From Burkholderiales bacterium (GTDB lineage Bacteria; Pseudomonadota; Gammaproteobacteria; Burkholderiales; Burkholderiaceae_C), in the NCBI GenBank assembly GCA_947448955.1, contig CANFPU010000020.1, forward strand, positions 1 through 37,215: a DNA stretch of 37,215 nucleotides. The letters run 5' to 3'. Positions 8,194 through 15,703 of the stretch are shown here, piece by piece; position 1 is the stretch's first letter; each line of letters begins with the position of its first letter. The notes below the pieces were generated by a model. The model searched no databases, was not told the DNA's origin, and saw only the letters and a list, made by a program, of their open reading frames with translations. The translations under genes were made by a program, and so were the position numbers.

Positions 8194-8975
8194 ACCGCTG
8201 TTGGCCAAGTCTCCGTCATTCGGCCGCAGGGCCGCGACCCCAGCACCCGGGGCGGCTGTCGTTGACCCAGGCAGCGCTGTTGGCGATGCTGCTGACGGTG
8301 GGCGTTGCGCAGGCCCAGTCTGCCGCTGCCGCTGAGCGTTACAGCGCCGTGCCGGTCAGCGCCGACGGCATTGGCAAGCGCTACTTGGGGCGCGAGATCT
8401 CGGCGGTGATGGGCTGGCAGGGCGCGGCCTGGCTCGAACGCGAGGAACGTGAACGCGAGGAGCGCACCGACCTGTTGCTGGCCGCGCTGGCGCTGCGACC
8501 GGGCATGGTGGTGGCCGATATCGGTGCCGGCACCGGCTACCTGTCGCGGCGCATGGCACCGGCGGTGGTGCCGGGCGGCAAGGTCTGGGCTGTCGACGTG
8601 CAGCCCGAAATGGTCAAGCTGCTGCAGGCCGGCGCAAAAAGCAGTGGTCTGGCCCAGATCGAGGCACGGCTCGGCGCGGTCGACGATGTCGGGCTGCCGG
8701 CAAGCTCGGTCGACCTGGCGATCATGGTCGACGTCTACCACGAGCTTGCCTTTCCGCATGAGGTGATGACCAGTCTGATGAAGGCCCTCAAGCCCGGCGG
8801 GCGAGTCGTCTTCGTCGAGTACAAGGCCGAGGATCCACGTGTGCCGATCAAGCCGCTACACAAGATGAGCGAAGCGCAGATCAAGCGCGAGGCCGCCGTC
8901 TTCGACTTGGACTGGGAGCGCACCGTGAGCACGCTGCCCTGGCAGCACGTGGTGGTGTTCCGCAAGCGGGGCTGA
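8190..8975 (+). CDS. Exported class I SAM-dependent methyltransferase
   Basis: The 261-residue protein has a long N-region followed by a hydrophobic stretch (AALLAMLLTVGVAQAQ, about 30-45) typical of a Sec signal peptide. A Rossmann methyltransferase domain follows: VVADIGAGTGYLSRRM (SAM motif I, about 108-123), VWAVDVQPEMVKLL and VDLAIMVDVYHE, with LKPGGRVVFVEYK (post-motif strand). Periplasmic SAM methyltransferases are unusual because SAM is cytoplasmic, yet this family is common in proteobacteria; its substrate is unknown to me. The start ATG at 8190 overlaps the ubiG stop (ATGA). An upstream in-frame start at 8127 would lie inside ubiG and is less likely. Confidence 0.85.
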   Translation: MNRCWPSLRHSAAGPRPQHPGRLSLTQAALLAMLLTVGVAQAQSAAAAERYSAVPVSADGIGKRYLGREISAVMGWQGAAWLEREEREREERTDLLLAALALRPGMVVADIGAGTGYLSRRMAPAVVPGGKVWAVDVQPEMVKLLQAGAKSSGLAQIEARLGAVDDVGLPASSVDLAIMVDVYHELAFPHEVMTSLMKALKPGGRVVFVEYKAEDPRVPIKPLHKMSEAQIKREAAVFDLDWERTVSTLPWQHVVVFRKRG

Positions 8976-9040
8976 ATCCTTGGCGGCACCTGGCGCCATC
9001 ACCAGCCCACCAGCCACCAGCACAGTCTCCAGCGGTCTCG

Positions 9041-9613
9041 TTACCAGCCCTCGCTGCGGGGCTCGCCTTTGAACGGGCCTGCCAGTTCGGGCGTGATCCA
9101 GCCACCGTAAAAGCCACCGGGCTGCGCGCTCACTGCCGCGCCGTCGACCCGGCAGTCCAGCGCCGCTGGATAGAAGGCCACGCGGTCCGCCAAGTCCTCG
9201 GCGCCGGCCAGTGGCCGCGGGTAGCTCCAGGCGACGCCGGGCAGTCGGCGATCGCTGCACAGCAGCGTCCAGTACTGTGCCGGCCCTTTCCATTCGCAGA
9301 ACGAACTGCCTGCGGCGGGTTGCAGCAAGGCCTTGTCAACGTCGTCCCATGGCAGGTAGAAGCTGGGCGGGTGTCCGGTTTCCAGCACACGCACGGCCCG
9401 GCGGGTGCGCGCGACCTCGATGCCGCCCCAACACACCACCACCTCTCGGACGTCGGGCGCCAGGCGTGGCGGACGCGGGAAGTCCCAGACCGAGACCTGG
9501 CCCGGCCCGGGTGGCGCGGCAAAGCTCGGACGCGCCTGGCCTCGCCAATGCCACTGCTGGCGCGCCAAGAGGATCCAGTCGGCAGGCTCGGCCATCAGTT
9601 TCGCCATTGGCAA
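9041..9613 (-). CDS. DUF427 domain protein
   Basis: The 190-residue soluble protein shows the DUF427 pattern: VREVVVCWGGIEVARTRRAV, then VLETGHPPSFYLPWDDV, SFCEWKGPAQYW and a C-terminal DRVAFYPAALD. In typical members the conserved core is V-x-G-x-x-I-A-x-S, H-P-P-x-Y-Y-x-P and F-C-x-W-K-G-x-A-x-Y. The function of the family is unknown. Starts at codon 1 (9613), codon 3 (9607) or codon 8 are possible, as the first residues MPMAKLMAEP contain several Met. Its upstream region holds an inverted repeat. It stands alone, divergent from nothing on its promoter side and separated from the TonB receptor by about 200 bases. Confidence 0.88.
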   Translation of the reverse strand: MPMAKLMAEPADWILLARQQWHWRGQARPSFAAPPGPGQVSVWDFPRPPRLAPDVREVVVCWGGIEVARTRRAVRVLETGHPPSFYLPWDDVDKALLQPAAGSSFCEWKGPAQYWTLLCSDRRLPGVAWSYPRPLAGAEDLADRVAFYPAALDCRVDGAAVSAQPGGFYGGWITPELAGPFKGEPRSEGW

Positions 9614-9634
9614 ATGGACGGCGGAATGTCCATT
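9613..9634 (-). promoter_or_regulatory. Inverted repeat at the DUF427 gene start
   Basis: AATGGAC (9613-9619) and GTCCATT (9628-9634) form a perfect 7-bp inverted repeat with an 8-base spacer. A direct repeat CCATTGGC (9604-9611 and 9631-9638) overlaps it. It spans the proposed start of the DUF427 gene, so it may be an operator or a translational hairpin. Confidence 0.35.
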
Positions 9635-9790
9635 GGCGCAGCCCGCGCATGCACCTCAAGCGAGAACTTGTTCGACTTGTTCATGGCGGCATCTTCTCCA
9701 GCTGGGAGCCTCCTCAAAAGCCGGGGCGACGCATCTCTCTCGCCAGCGCAAGTCGGCGCCGGTCGGGTTTGCGCGGTAGTCCAACAGGTC

Positions 9791-9805
9791 TCGGGCTTTG
9801 CCCGA
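9791..9805 (-). terminator. Small hairpin after the TonB receptor gene
   Basis: TCGGGC (9791-9796), a 3-base loop and GCCCGA (9800-9805) form a perfect 6-bp GC-rich stem 5 bases past the receptor stop. No U-run follows on the minus strand, so intrinsic termination would be weak. Confidence 0.4.
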
Positions 9806-9810
9806 CCGTC

Positions 9811-12054
9811 TCAAAGGCGCATGTCCAGCGACAAATTGAACTGCGGCTTGGTCTGGCGGTCGATGCGGGTGAAGTCGCCGTTGGTCAGCACGGTGTTGGT
9901 TTGACCGTTGGGTGGACCAAAGGGCTGCACGCCGGAACTGGCCGCCAGCCGCATCGACAGACCTGGCCGAAAGATCCATTGTCCGAACAAGTCCAGCGTT
10001 CGCGTGTGGGAGCGTCGCTGCAGCTGATCCAGCGTGAGCTGGGTGTCATAGGACGGATTCAGGCTCATGCTGCCGCCCACATTGAGCGGTAGGCTGACAA
10101 AGCGATTGTCAAAACCCAGCGTGGCTGACCAGGGTTGCTGGCCATCGAGTCGGTTGTCGGGGCCGGGCAATGCGGCCACCCGGGAGCGGTAGAAGTTGAT
10201 CGAAGCGCGCAGGTTCAAGGTCTTCGCATCGGCCAGCAGCACGGGCATCAGTTCGGTGGCACGACCCTTGACCTCCAGCTCCAGCCCGCTGGTGGTGGCC
10301 GACGAGAAGTTCAGCGGCTCCGCGACCCAGCGCGGTACGCTGGCCCACGCGACCGGGCGCAGTGTGGTCACCGTTCGCACCAGGCTCGTGATCTGGCGAT
10401 GGAAAACCCCCACGCTCCACAGCCCGCCGGCGGGCAAGTATTTTTCGAAGGCGATGTCCAGCCCCGTGGCCAGTTCTGGCGCCAACGCCGGATTGCCGAT
10501 GCGATCCGGCGCCAGCGCCGTGTTGCTGGCGTTGGTGTTGGTGAATTGGCTGTTGACCGTTGGCCGCGCCAGCAGCGTGCTCAGCACGGGTGCCTTGTAG
10601 CTGCGGGTCAGGCTGGCGCGCACCATGTCGCGCCCCTTGGGGTCGAGCTTGTAGGTCAGGTGCCACAGCGGTGACAGCACGCTGCTCTCGTTGGTCACTG
10701 GTTCGGCGTTGCCGTGGCTTTCGGTCCGGATGCGCTCGTTGCGCAGCCCCAGGTACATCTGCAGCGCTGGCGAAATTTCCCATTCGTCCTGCAGGTAGAA
10801 AGCCTGGCGCCTCACTTGCGCATCAAAGGGCTGGCCTTCGAAGTCAGCCAACACCGGGACGCCTTGGTCGGTGACGTATCGCTCCTCGCGGCGGCTTTTG
10901 GCCTCCAGATCCCAGCCAACGGTCAGACTATGGCTCTGGCCCAGCAGCCAGCTGTATTTTCCGGCCTGGCTGAGGCCTGCTTCGTCACCATGGCCCACCG
11001 TGTGCAGCCGCTCCAAGCCTTGGCGTAGATTCAGTGAATCGAGGCTCCATTTCGACTGTTGCACGCCAGCTCGCAACTCGATGCGCTGGTCATTGCGAAA
11101 ACGATTCGTCCAAGTCAGGTTGCCACGCAGGTTTTGCCAGGTGCCTTTTTGCTGGCTGTCGTCCTCCAGCACCGGCTGGCCGGACAACACGTGGTTCTCC
11201 TGGTTGGTGCGGTTGTGCCAATAGCCCTTTTGAGCGAAGCCCTGCAATGCCAAGGACTGCTCGTCGCTGATCTTCCAATTCAGCCTCGGCCCGAGGTTGT
11301 AGCCCCAGCCCCACACTTGTTGATGGCCCAGCTGCTGCGCATGCGCGGGCAGGCCATCGATGCCGGCCATCTGCCGATCGGTGCCGATGGTGTTTTCTCG
11401 ATGCCATTCGAAGAGCGACACCGGCAATGACAAGCCCAGCGGCCCTTTGGCCTCACCCAAGGTGAGATTTAGGTTGGCCTTCGGGCGCTGCTTGCCGTCC
11501 GTCAAGCCCATGCGCAGGTCGCGCTGTGTGCGGCGCGGCGCATCCTTCAGGATGATGTTGATGGTGCCCGCAATCGCCTGCGCGCTCTGGTCGGCGGTGG
11601 GCGCACGCAACACCTCGATGCGTTCAATCTGCGAGGGGCTCAACTGATCGAGTGCGAAGCCCTGCGGCGCAGGGTCACCGTTGATCAGGATCTGGGTGTA
11701 GCCGGCACCCAGACCACGCATGCGCGGCCCACCAGCGCCGACGTTCACGCCAGGCAAACGGCGCAGCACATCCAACGCGTTGGTGTCGCCGAAGCTGTCC
11801 AATTCTTCTCGGCCGTAGATTTGCTTGGCCACGTTGGCCGCACGGCGCAGGTCGGTGGCGCCTTGGCGCGCAGCGATTTCCACGCGTTGCACGCTGCTGG
11901 ATTGCTGCGCAGGGCCCTCGCTCTGGCCGGGACCGGCGTCCTGCGCCAGCGCCGAAAGCGGGCTTGCGAGCAGAGCCAGACAGGCCGCCAGTGCCGACAC
12001 TGCGGCGTAGTCGGTGCGGTCACGGTCTTTATCGCTCAAGTGGTTTTGCCGCAT
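9811..12054 (-). CDS. TonB-dependent outer-membrane receptor
   Basis: The protein of about 747 residues has a signal peptide (AAVSALAACLALLASPLSALA), a TonB-box-like segment SVQRVEIAAR, and a plug domain: SFGDTNALDVLRRLPGVNV, MRGLGAGYTQILINGDPA, IERIEVLRAPTADQ and AIAGTINIILK. A long beta-barrel follows and ends in FNLSLDMRL with alternating hydrophobic residues. Such receptors import siderophores, cobalamin, sugars or other large solutes with energy from TonB-ExbBD; the ligand cannot be read here. The frame is open upstream to 12171, but the Met at 12054 directly precedes a normal signal peptide; Met at 12075 is the nearest alternative. It is divergent from the GntR gene, whose putative operator lies between them, so joint control is possible. 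Confidence 0.9.
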   Translation of the reverse strand: MRQNHLSDKDRDRTDYAAVSALAACLALLASPLSALAQDAGPGQSEGPAQQSSSVQRVEIAARQGATDLRRAANVAKQIYGREELDSFGDTNALDVLRRLPGVNVGAGGPRMRGLGAGYTQILINGDPAPQGFALDQLSPSQIERIEVLRAPTADQSAQAIAGTINIILKDAPRRTQRDLRMGLTDGKQRPKANLNLTLGEAKGPLGLSLPVSLFEWHRENTIGTDRQMAGIDGLPAHAQQLGHQQVWGWGYNLGPRLNWKISDEQSLALQGFAQKGYWHNRTNQENHVLSGQPVLEDDSQQKGTWQNLRGNLTWTNRFRNDQRIELRAGVQQSKWSLDSLNLRQGLERLHTVGHGDEAGLSQAGKYSWLLGQSHSLTVGWDLEAKSRREERYVTDQGVPVLADFEGQPFDAQVRRQAFYLQDEWEISPALQMYLGLRNERIRTESHGNAEPVTNESSVLSPLWHLTYKLDPKGRDMVRASLTRSYKAPVLSTLLARPTVNSQFTNTNASNTALAPDRIGNPALAPELATGLDIAFEKYLPAGGLWSVGVFHRQITSLVRTVTTLRPVAWASVPRWVAEPLNFSSATTSGLELEVKGRATELMPVLLADAKTLNLRASINFYRSRVAALPGPDNRLDGQQPWSATLGFDNRFVSLPLNVGGSMSLNPSYDTQLTLDQLQRRSHTRTLDLFGQWIFRPGLSMRLAASSGVQPFGPPNGQTNTVLTNGDFTRIDRQTKPQFNLSLDMRL

Positions 12055-12209
12055 CGGACACGCCTGGGTGAACATGAAGGTGCGTATGCTGCCAGAAATG
12101 GCATGAGCCTTGCCCGCGCCAGGCGACGCTGCACGGACCACGGTGGCCTGCGCTGATGAAGGCTTGACCAACCTGAGGCTGTCAATCAGGTCTCAAGCTG
12201 ATGGCCAGA

Positions 12210-12220
12210 TTGTCTGACAA
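12210..12220. promoter_or_regulatory. Palindromic GntR-type operator
   Basis: TTGTC-T-GACAA is a perfect 11-bp palindrome, 8 bases before the first ATG of the GntR regulator and on the upstream side of the TonB receptor gene. FCD-type GntR regulators commonly bind short palindromes of the TTGTNNNACAA kind, so autoregulation is a reasonable inference. Confidence 0.5.
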
Positions 12221-12228
12221 GCCATAAC

Positions 12229-12975
12229 ATGCCAGCCATGCTGCCTTCGCTCACGCTGGTCAAGCCGCAAACGCTGCGCTCGCGGGTCGAGGACCAGCTG
12301 CGCCAGGCCATCGTCAGCGGTCAGCTCCAGGCCGGCGAGAAGTTGATCGAGCGCGAGTTGTGCGAGATGCTGGGTGTCAGCCGGCCATCCGTGCGCGAAG
12401 CGCTGCGCCGGCTCGAGGCCGAGAAGCTGATCATCATCGTGCCGCATCGCGGGCCCGAGGTCGCTGCCATCACGCTGCAGGAGGCGCGCGATCTCTATGT
12501 CTTGCGCCGGATGCTGGAGAGCTTTGCGGCCCACGAATTCACGCGCTTGGCCAGCGACGACCAGGTCAAACAATTGGCCAAGACCGTTCGCCGCATGCGC
12601 GAAGCCGGCCAGAAGAAGCTCACCGCTGGTGTGCTCGAGGCCAAGGCCGGGTTTTATCGCATCCTGCTCGAGGGCTCGGGCAACGCGCTGGTCAGCGAGA
12701 TCCTGGGCGGCTTGCTGGCGCGCGTCAGCCTGCTGCGCGCCACATCGCTGATGCGGCCTGATCGGCTGCCACGCAGCTTGGACGAAATAGATGCGCTGCT
12801 GGCTTGCATCCAGCGACGCGACGCCAGGGGCGCGCAGAAGATCTCGCGCCAACATGTTCTCAACGCCCAGCGCGCCGCGCTGGGCATCTTCAAGCAGGCC
12901 GACCCGGTCCGCGCAGTGCCCTCCCTCACCAACCACCACCCACCCCCACCCCCACCCAAAGGAGCCCTCCCATGA
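12229..12975 (+). CDS. GntR-family (FCD subfamily) transcriptional regulator
   Basis: The 248-residue protein has an N-terminal winged helix: LRSRVEDQLRQAIVSGQLQA, then ERELCEMLGVSRPSVREALR with the recognition helix, and RLEAEKLIIIVPHRG. The C-terminal alpha-helical FCD sensor domain starts near LQEARDLYVLRRMLES and contains FYRILLEGSGNALV. FCD regulators normally sense small carboxylic acids through a metal bound by His/Asp residues, and repress catabolic operons. The end of the frame (NHHPPPPPPKGALP) is read from the C-rich leader of the next gene and is not part of the fold. Two start codons, 12229 and 12238, are possible. The stop overlaps the next start (ATGA). It is the likely local regulator of the catabolic genes downstream. 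Confidence 0.93.
   Translation: MPAMLPSLTLVKPQTLRSRVEDQLRQAIVSGQLQAGEKLIERELCEMLGVSRPSVREALRRLEAEKLIIIVPHRGPEVAAITLQEARDLYVLRRMLESFAAHEFTRLASDDQVKQLAKTVRRMREAGQKKLTAGVLEAKAGFYRILLEGSGNALVSEILGGLLARVSLLRATSLMRPDRLPRSLDEIDALLACIQRRDARGAQKISRQHVLNAQRAALGIFKQADPVRAVPSLTNHHPPPPPPKGALP
12939..12957 (-). other. Potential G-quadruplex motif in the GntR/decarboxylase junction
   Basis: Four C-runs of 3, 5, 5 and 3 bases, each separated by a single A, give on the minus strand four G-runs with one-base loops, the strongest class of intramolecular quadruplex pattern. It lies just before the AGGAG ribosome binding site of the next gene. The mRNA itself is C-rich, so any structure would form in DNA. Confidence 0.6.
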
Positions 12976-13349
12976 ACCAAGACGCATTCGACAAAGGCCT
13001 GAAAACCCGTCGTGAGGTGCTCGGCGCCGAATATGTCGACGCCGCGATCAAGAATGCCGACGATTTCAACCAGCCGATGCAGGAACTGGTCACCGAGTAC
13101 TGCTGGAACGAGATCTGGAACCGGCCCGGTCTGGACCGGCGTACCCGCAGCATCATCAACCTGTCGATGCTGACCGCGCTGAACCGTCCGCACGAGCTCA
13201 AGCTCCATGTTCGCGGTGCCATCAACAACGGCTTGTCCAAGGATGAGATCCGGGAAGTGCTGTTGCAGACCGCGATCTACTGCGGCGTGCCGGCCGCGAT
13301 CGACAGCTTCCGCGGCGCCAAGGAAGTGTTCAAGGACATGGGGATCTGA
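12972..13349 (+). CDS. Carboxymuconolactone decarboxylase family protein
   Basis: The 125-residue protein matches the CMD family at full length: EYCWNEIWNRPGLDRRTRSI, LSMLTALNRPHELKLHVRGA (H79 in the helix that carries the active-site His in 4-carboxymuconolactone decarboxylase) and SKDEIREVLLQTAIYCGVPA. The CxxC of AhpD-type peroxidase members is absent, so it is closer to PcaC-type decarboxylases. PcaC acts in the protocatechuate branch of the beta-ketoadipate pathway, but no other pca gene is present here, so the substrate may differ. ATG 12972 has AGGAG about 8 bases upstream, and it overlaps the GntR stop. It is followed at once by the dehydrogenase gene. Confidence 0.9.
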   Translation: MNQDAFDKGLKTRREVLGAEYVDAAIKNADDFNQPMQELVTEYCWNEIWNRPGLDRRTRSIINLSMLTALNRPHELKLHVRGAINNGLSKDEIREVLLQTAIYCGVPAAIDSFRGAKEVFKDMGI

Positions 13350-14252
13350 ATGGCCGCGGCCACTGTCGGATTCATCGGCCTGGGACAGATGGGTGTCCCG
13401 ATGGTGCGCAACCTGCTGCGTGCCGGCCTCACCGTGCTTGGTTTCGACCTCAACCCGCAAGCGCTCGCGGGCTTGGCTGATGTGCCGGGCTTTGCCGCTG
13501 CGGCCTCGGCCGCGCAGCTGGCGCGAGAGTGCCCAACGCTGGTGTTGATGCTGCCCGACAGCCGCATCGTCGATGCGCTGCTGTGGGGTGAGCCCACCGC
13601 TGCAACGCCTGCCTCGGGTCTGGCGGGGCTGCTGAAGCCGGGCCAGTTGCTGATCGACATGGGCTCATCGGACCCGGTGTGCTCGCGTGACAACGCTGCG
13701 AAGTTGACGGCGCTGGGCATCCACTTTGTCGATGCGCCGGTCTCGGGCGGCGTGCGACGTGCGATTGATGGCAGCCTGGCCATCATGATCGGCGGCGAGC
13801 CTGCGGCGGTCGAGCTGGCGCATCCGGTGCTGCAGGCGCTGGGCAAGACCTTGGTCCATGTCGGCGAGGCCGGCGCAGGCCATGCCGTCAAAGCGTTGAA
13901 CAATTTTGTCTCTGCCTCGGGATTGTTGGCCGTGTGCGAGGCGCTGGTGGCGGCTGAGAAGTTCGGCATCGACCCCAAGCTGGTGAACCAGGTCTTCAAC
14001 GCCTCGACTGGCAAGAACAACACCACCGAGCACAAGGTGGAGAACTTCATGCTGTCCGAGGCGTTCAACTCGGGGTTCTCGCTGGCTCTGATGCGCAAGG
14101 ACTTGCAGACCGCGCAGGGCTTCATTGCGAGAATGGGAACGCCGGGCGGGTTCGCGGCGAACTGCCTGCAGACCTGGGCCGCTGCCGAGGCGGGTCTGGC
14201 ACGCGGCGCAGACCACACGGCGATGTTCAAGTTCGTGCGGGACGCGGTGTGA
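13350..14252 (+). CDS. NAD(P)-dependent 3-hydroxyisobutyrate dehydrogenase-like oxidoreductase
   Basis: The 300-residue beta-hydroxyacid dehydrogenase has the N-terminal dinucleotide motif VGFIGLGQMGVPMVRNLLRA, the substrate loop FVDAPVSGGVRRAIDGSLAI (about 127-146) and the catalytic Lys of the GHAVKALNNF segment (K181). Family members oxidise 3-hydroxyisobutyrate, tartronate semialdehyde or related 3-hydroxy acids. Specificity cannot be fixed from these motifs. The start codon follows the upstream stop directly, so it is co-translated with the CMD-like gene and probably acts in the same pathway. It could supply the 3-hydroxy acid oxidation step otherwise missing from the cluster, though this family normally uses free acids rather than CoA esters. 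Confidence 0.9.
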   Translation: MAAATVGFIGLGQMGVPMVRNLLRAGLTVLGFDLNPQALAGLADVPGFAAAASAAQLARECPTLVLMLPDSRIVDALLWGEPTAATPASGLAGLLKPGQLLIDMGSSDPVCSRDNAAKLTALGIHFVDAPVSGGVRRAIDGSLAIMIGGEPAAVELAHPVLQALGKTLVHVGEAGAGHAVKALNNFVSASGLLAVCEALVAAEKFGIDPKLVNQVFNASTGKNNTTEHKVENFMLSEAFNSGFSLALMRKDLQTAQGFIARMGTPGGFAANCLQTWAAAEAGLARGADHTAMFKFVRDAV

Positions 14253-14667
14253 GCCTGGCGCCGGACTCGGCGCGGTCTGGCACAGCAAGTCGGACAGCCT
14301 CAAACCCTTCGCCTTGGCCACACCAGCGCGGCCGAAGTCGGCGATGAAGAATGCCGGGGTCGTGCCCGAATGAATCCGTGAGCTGAGCCCGATCGACCGC
14401 TGCCCGAAGTCCGAGCTCAATCGGGTTTTCACCCGTGACCGCGGCGGGTCAAACGGCAAGAATGGTCCCCTATTTGCCTTTTGCTGCTCAGCGTTGCTCA
14501 CCGCGCTGTGCCGTCCAAGCGCCGTACCGATCCACCGCTTCGTGGACTTCATGGCTGCAAATCCCCTGTCGGCATGCTTGGCCGGATGCCAACACGGGGC
14601 ACAACGCGTGACGTCGACGACCTCTGGCGCCTTGCAAGTCCAGCCGCCCAACCCAAGACAGACACCC
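14253..14667. other. 415-base stretch without a supported gene
   Basis: No frame here has recognisable protein similarity or a convincing ribosome binding site. It holds a short hairpin CGGGT (14422-14426)/ACCCG (14431-14435) and a larger imperfect inverted repeat at 14563-14599. It separates the GntR-CMD-dehydrogenase operon from the reductase gene and probably carries the latter's promoter. Confidence 0.6.
14563..14599. promoter_or_regulatory. Imperfect inverted repeat upstream of the MDR reductase
   Basis: CCCC-TGT-c-GGCAT (14563-14575) pairs with ATGCC-a-ACA-c-GGGG (14586-14599) with one bulge and one mismatch around a 10-base loop. It lies about 70 bases before ATG 14668. It could be an operator, a leader hairpin or a terminator of upstream transcription. 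Confidence 0.35.
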
Positions 14668-15663
14668 ATGACCCACAGACAAATCGTGCTTCAAAGTTTG
14701 CCGCAAGGCGACAAGCTCTCTCTCGATCATTTCGCGCTCAAGCTTGCGCCGCGGCCAACAGCGGGGCCGGGCGAGGTGTTGTTGCAAACTCGCTATGTGT
14801 CGCTCGATGCGGCGAATCGTGCCTGGATGCAGGGCGCCACCTACCGCTCGGCCTTGAATTCAGGCCAGGTGATGGCTGGTGGCGGGCTGGCCGTGGTCGT
14901 GGTGGCGCATGTGCCGCATCTTCAAGCCGGTGATCTGGTGTTCGCCGATGTGGGCTGGCAGGAATATGCCGTCTTGCCTGGAAAAAATCTCTCCAAACTA
15001 CCCGACCTGAAGCCTGAAACCCATTTGCTGAGTGTCTTTGGTATTGCCGGTTTGACGGCTTATTTCGGGTTGCTGTCCTGCGGGCAACCCAAGCCTGGCG
15101 AGACGGTGGTTGTGTCGGCGGCGGCAGGTTCGGTCGGATCGATCGTCGGGCAGATCGCGAAGATCAAAGGCTGCCGGGTGGTGGGCATCGCCGGCGGAGA
15201 GGACAAGGGTCGCTGGCTGGTCGACGAACTCGGTTTCGACGCTGCGGTGGACTACAAGTCGGCTGATTTCAAGCGCAGGCTCAGAGCCGCAGTCCCCGAG
15301 GGCATTGATGTGTACTTTGACAACACCGGCGGCGATGTGTTTGAGGCCTGCCTGTTCGCGATGAAGAACTTTGGCCGGATCGCTTGCTGTGGTGCGCTGT
15401 CGCAGTACGACGGTGCGCCGCCGCCGCATGGCCCGCGCGGCATTCCTGGCCTGATCGTCACCAAGCGTTTGAACCTGCGCGGCTTTGTCGTGATGGACTT
15501 TGCTGACCAGCAAGACCAGGCATTGGCAGACCTGCAATCCTGGGTGGCCGACGGTCGTTTGAAGGTGAAGGAAGACATCGTCGAAGGCTTGGAGAATCTT
15601 CCCGCAGCGCTGATCGGATTGCTGGCTGGCGAGAACCGCGGCAAGAGAATGGTTCGAGTCTGA
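14668..15663 (+). CDS. MDR-family NADPH-dependent oxidoreductase (CurA/PTGR-like)
   Basis: The 331-residue zinc-free medium-chain reductase has the N-terminal GroES-like fold (RYVSLDAANRAWMQ) and the cofactor motif VVVSAAAGSVGSIVGQIAKI with A-x-G-x-x-G, then VDVYFDNTGG-type segment DVYFDNTGGDVFEA and IACCGALSQYD. Members of this branch reduce the alpha,beta double bond of enones (curcumin, prostaglandins, 2-alkenals) with NADPH. ATG 14668 is chosen because family similarity begins at once (RQIVLQSLPQG); the frame is open to 14494 but that extension lacks similarity. It lies 40 bases before the acyl-CoA synthetase on the same strand. Confidence 0.9.
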   Translation: MTHRQIVLQSLPQGDKLSLDHFALKLAPRPTAGPGEVLLQTRYVSLDAANRAWMQGATYRSALNSGQVMAGGGLAVVVVAHVPHLQAGDLVFADVGWQEYAVLPGKNLSKLPDLKPETHLLSVFGIAGLTAYFGLLSCGQPKPGETVVVSAAAGSVGSIVGQIAKIKGCRVVGIAGGEDKGRWLVDELGFDAAVDYKSADFKRRLRAAVPEGIDVYFDNTGGDVFEACLFAMKNFGRIACCGALSQYDGAPPPHGPRGIPGLIVTKRLNLRGFVVMDFADQQDQALADLQSWVADGRLKVKEDIVEGLENLPAALIGLLAGENRGKRMVRV

Positions 15664-15703
15664 AGCCCGGCGGCGGCGAAGCGACCAACATCAGGAGCGA
15701 TCA

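Noticed and set aside
14571-14590. Sigma-54 promoter on the minus strand
   Set aside because: GG and GC elements are present, but the spacing is one base off the -24/-12 pattern and the direction does not lead to a gene.
13277-14669. Long minus-strand frames opposite the 3-hydroxyisobutyrate dehydrogenase-like gene
   Set aside because: These are GC-rich antisense shadows; the plus-strand protein has all family motifs.
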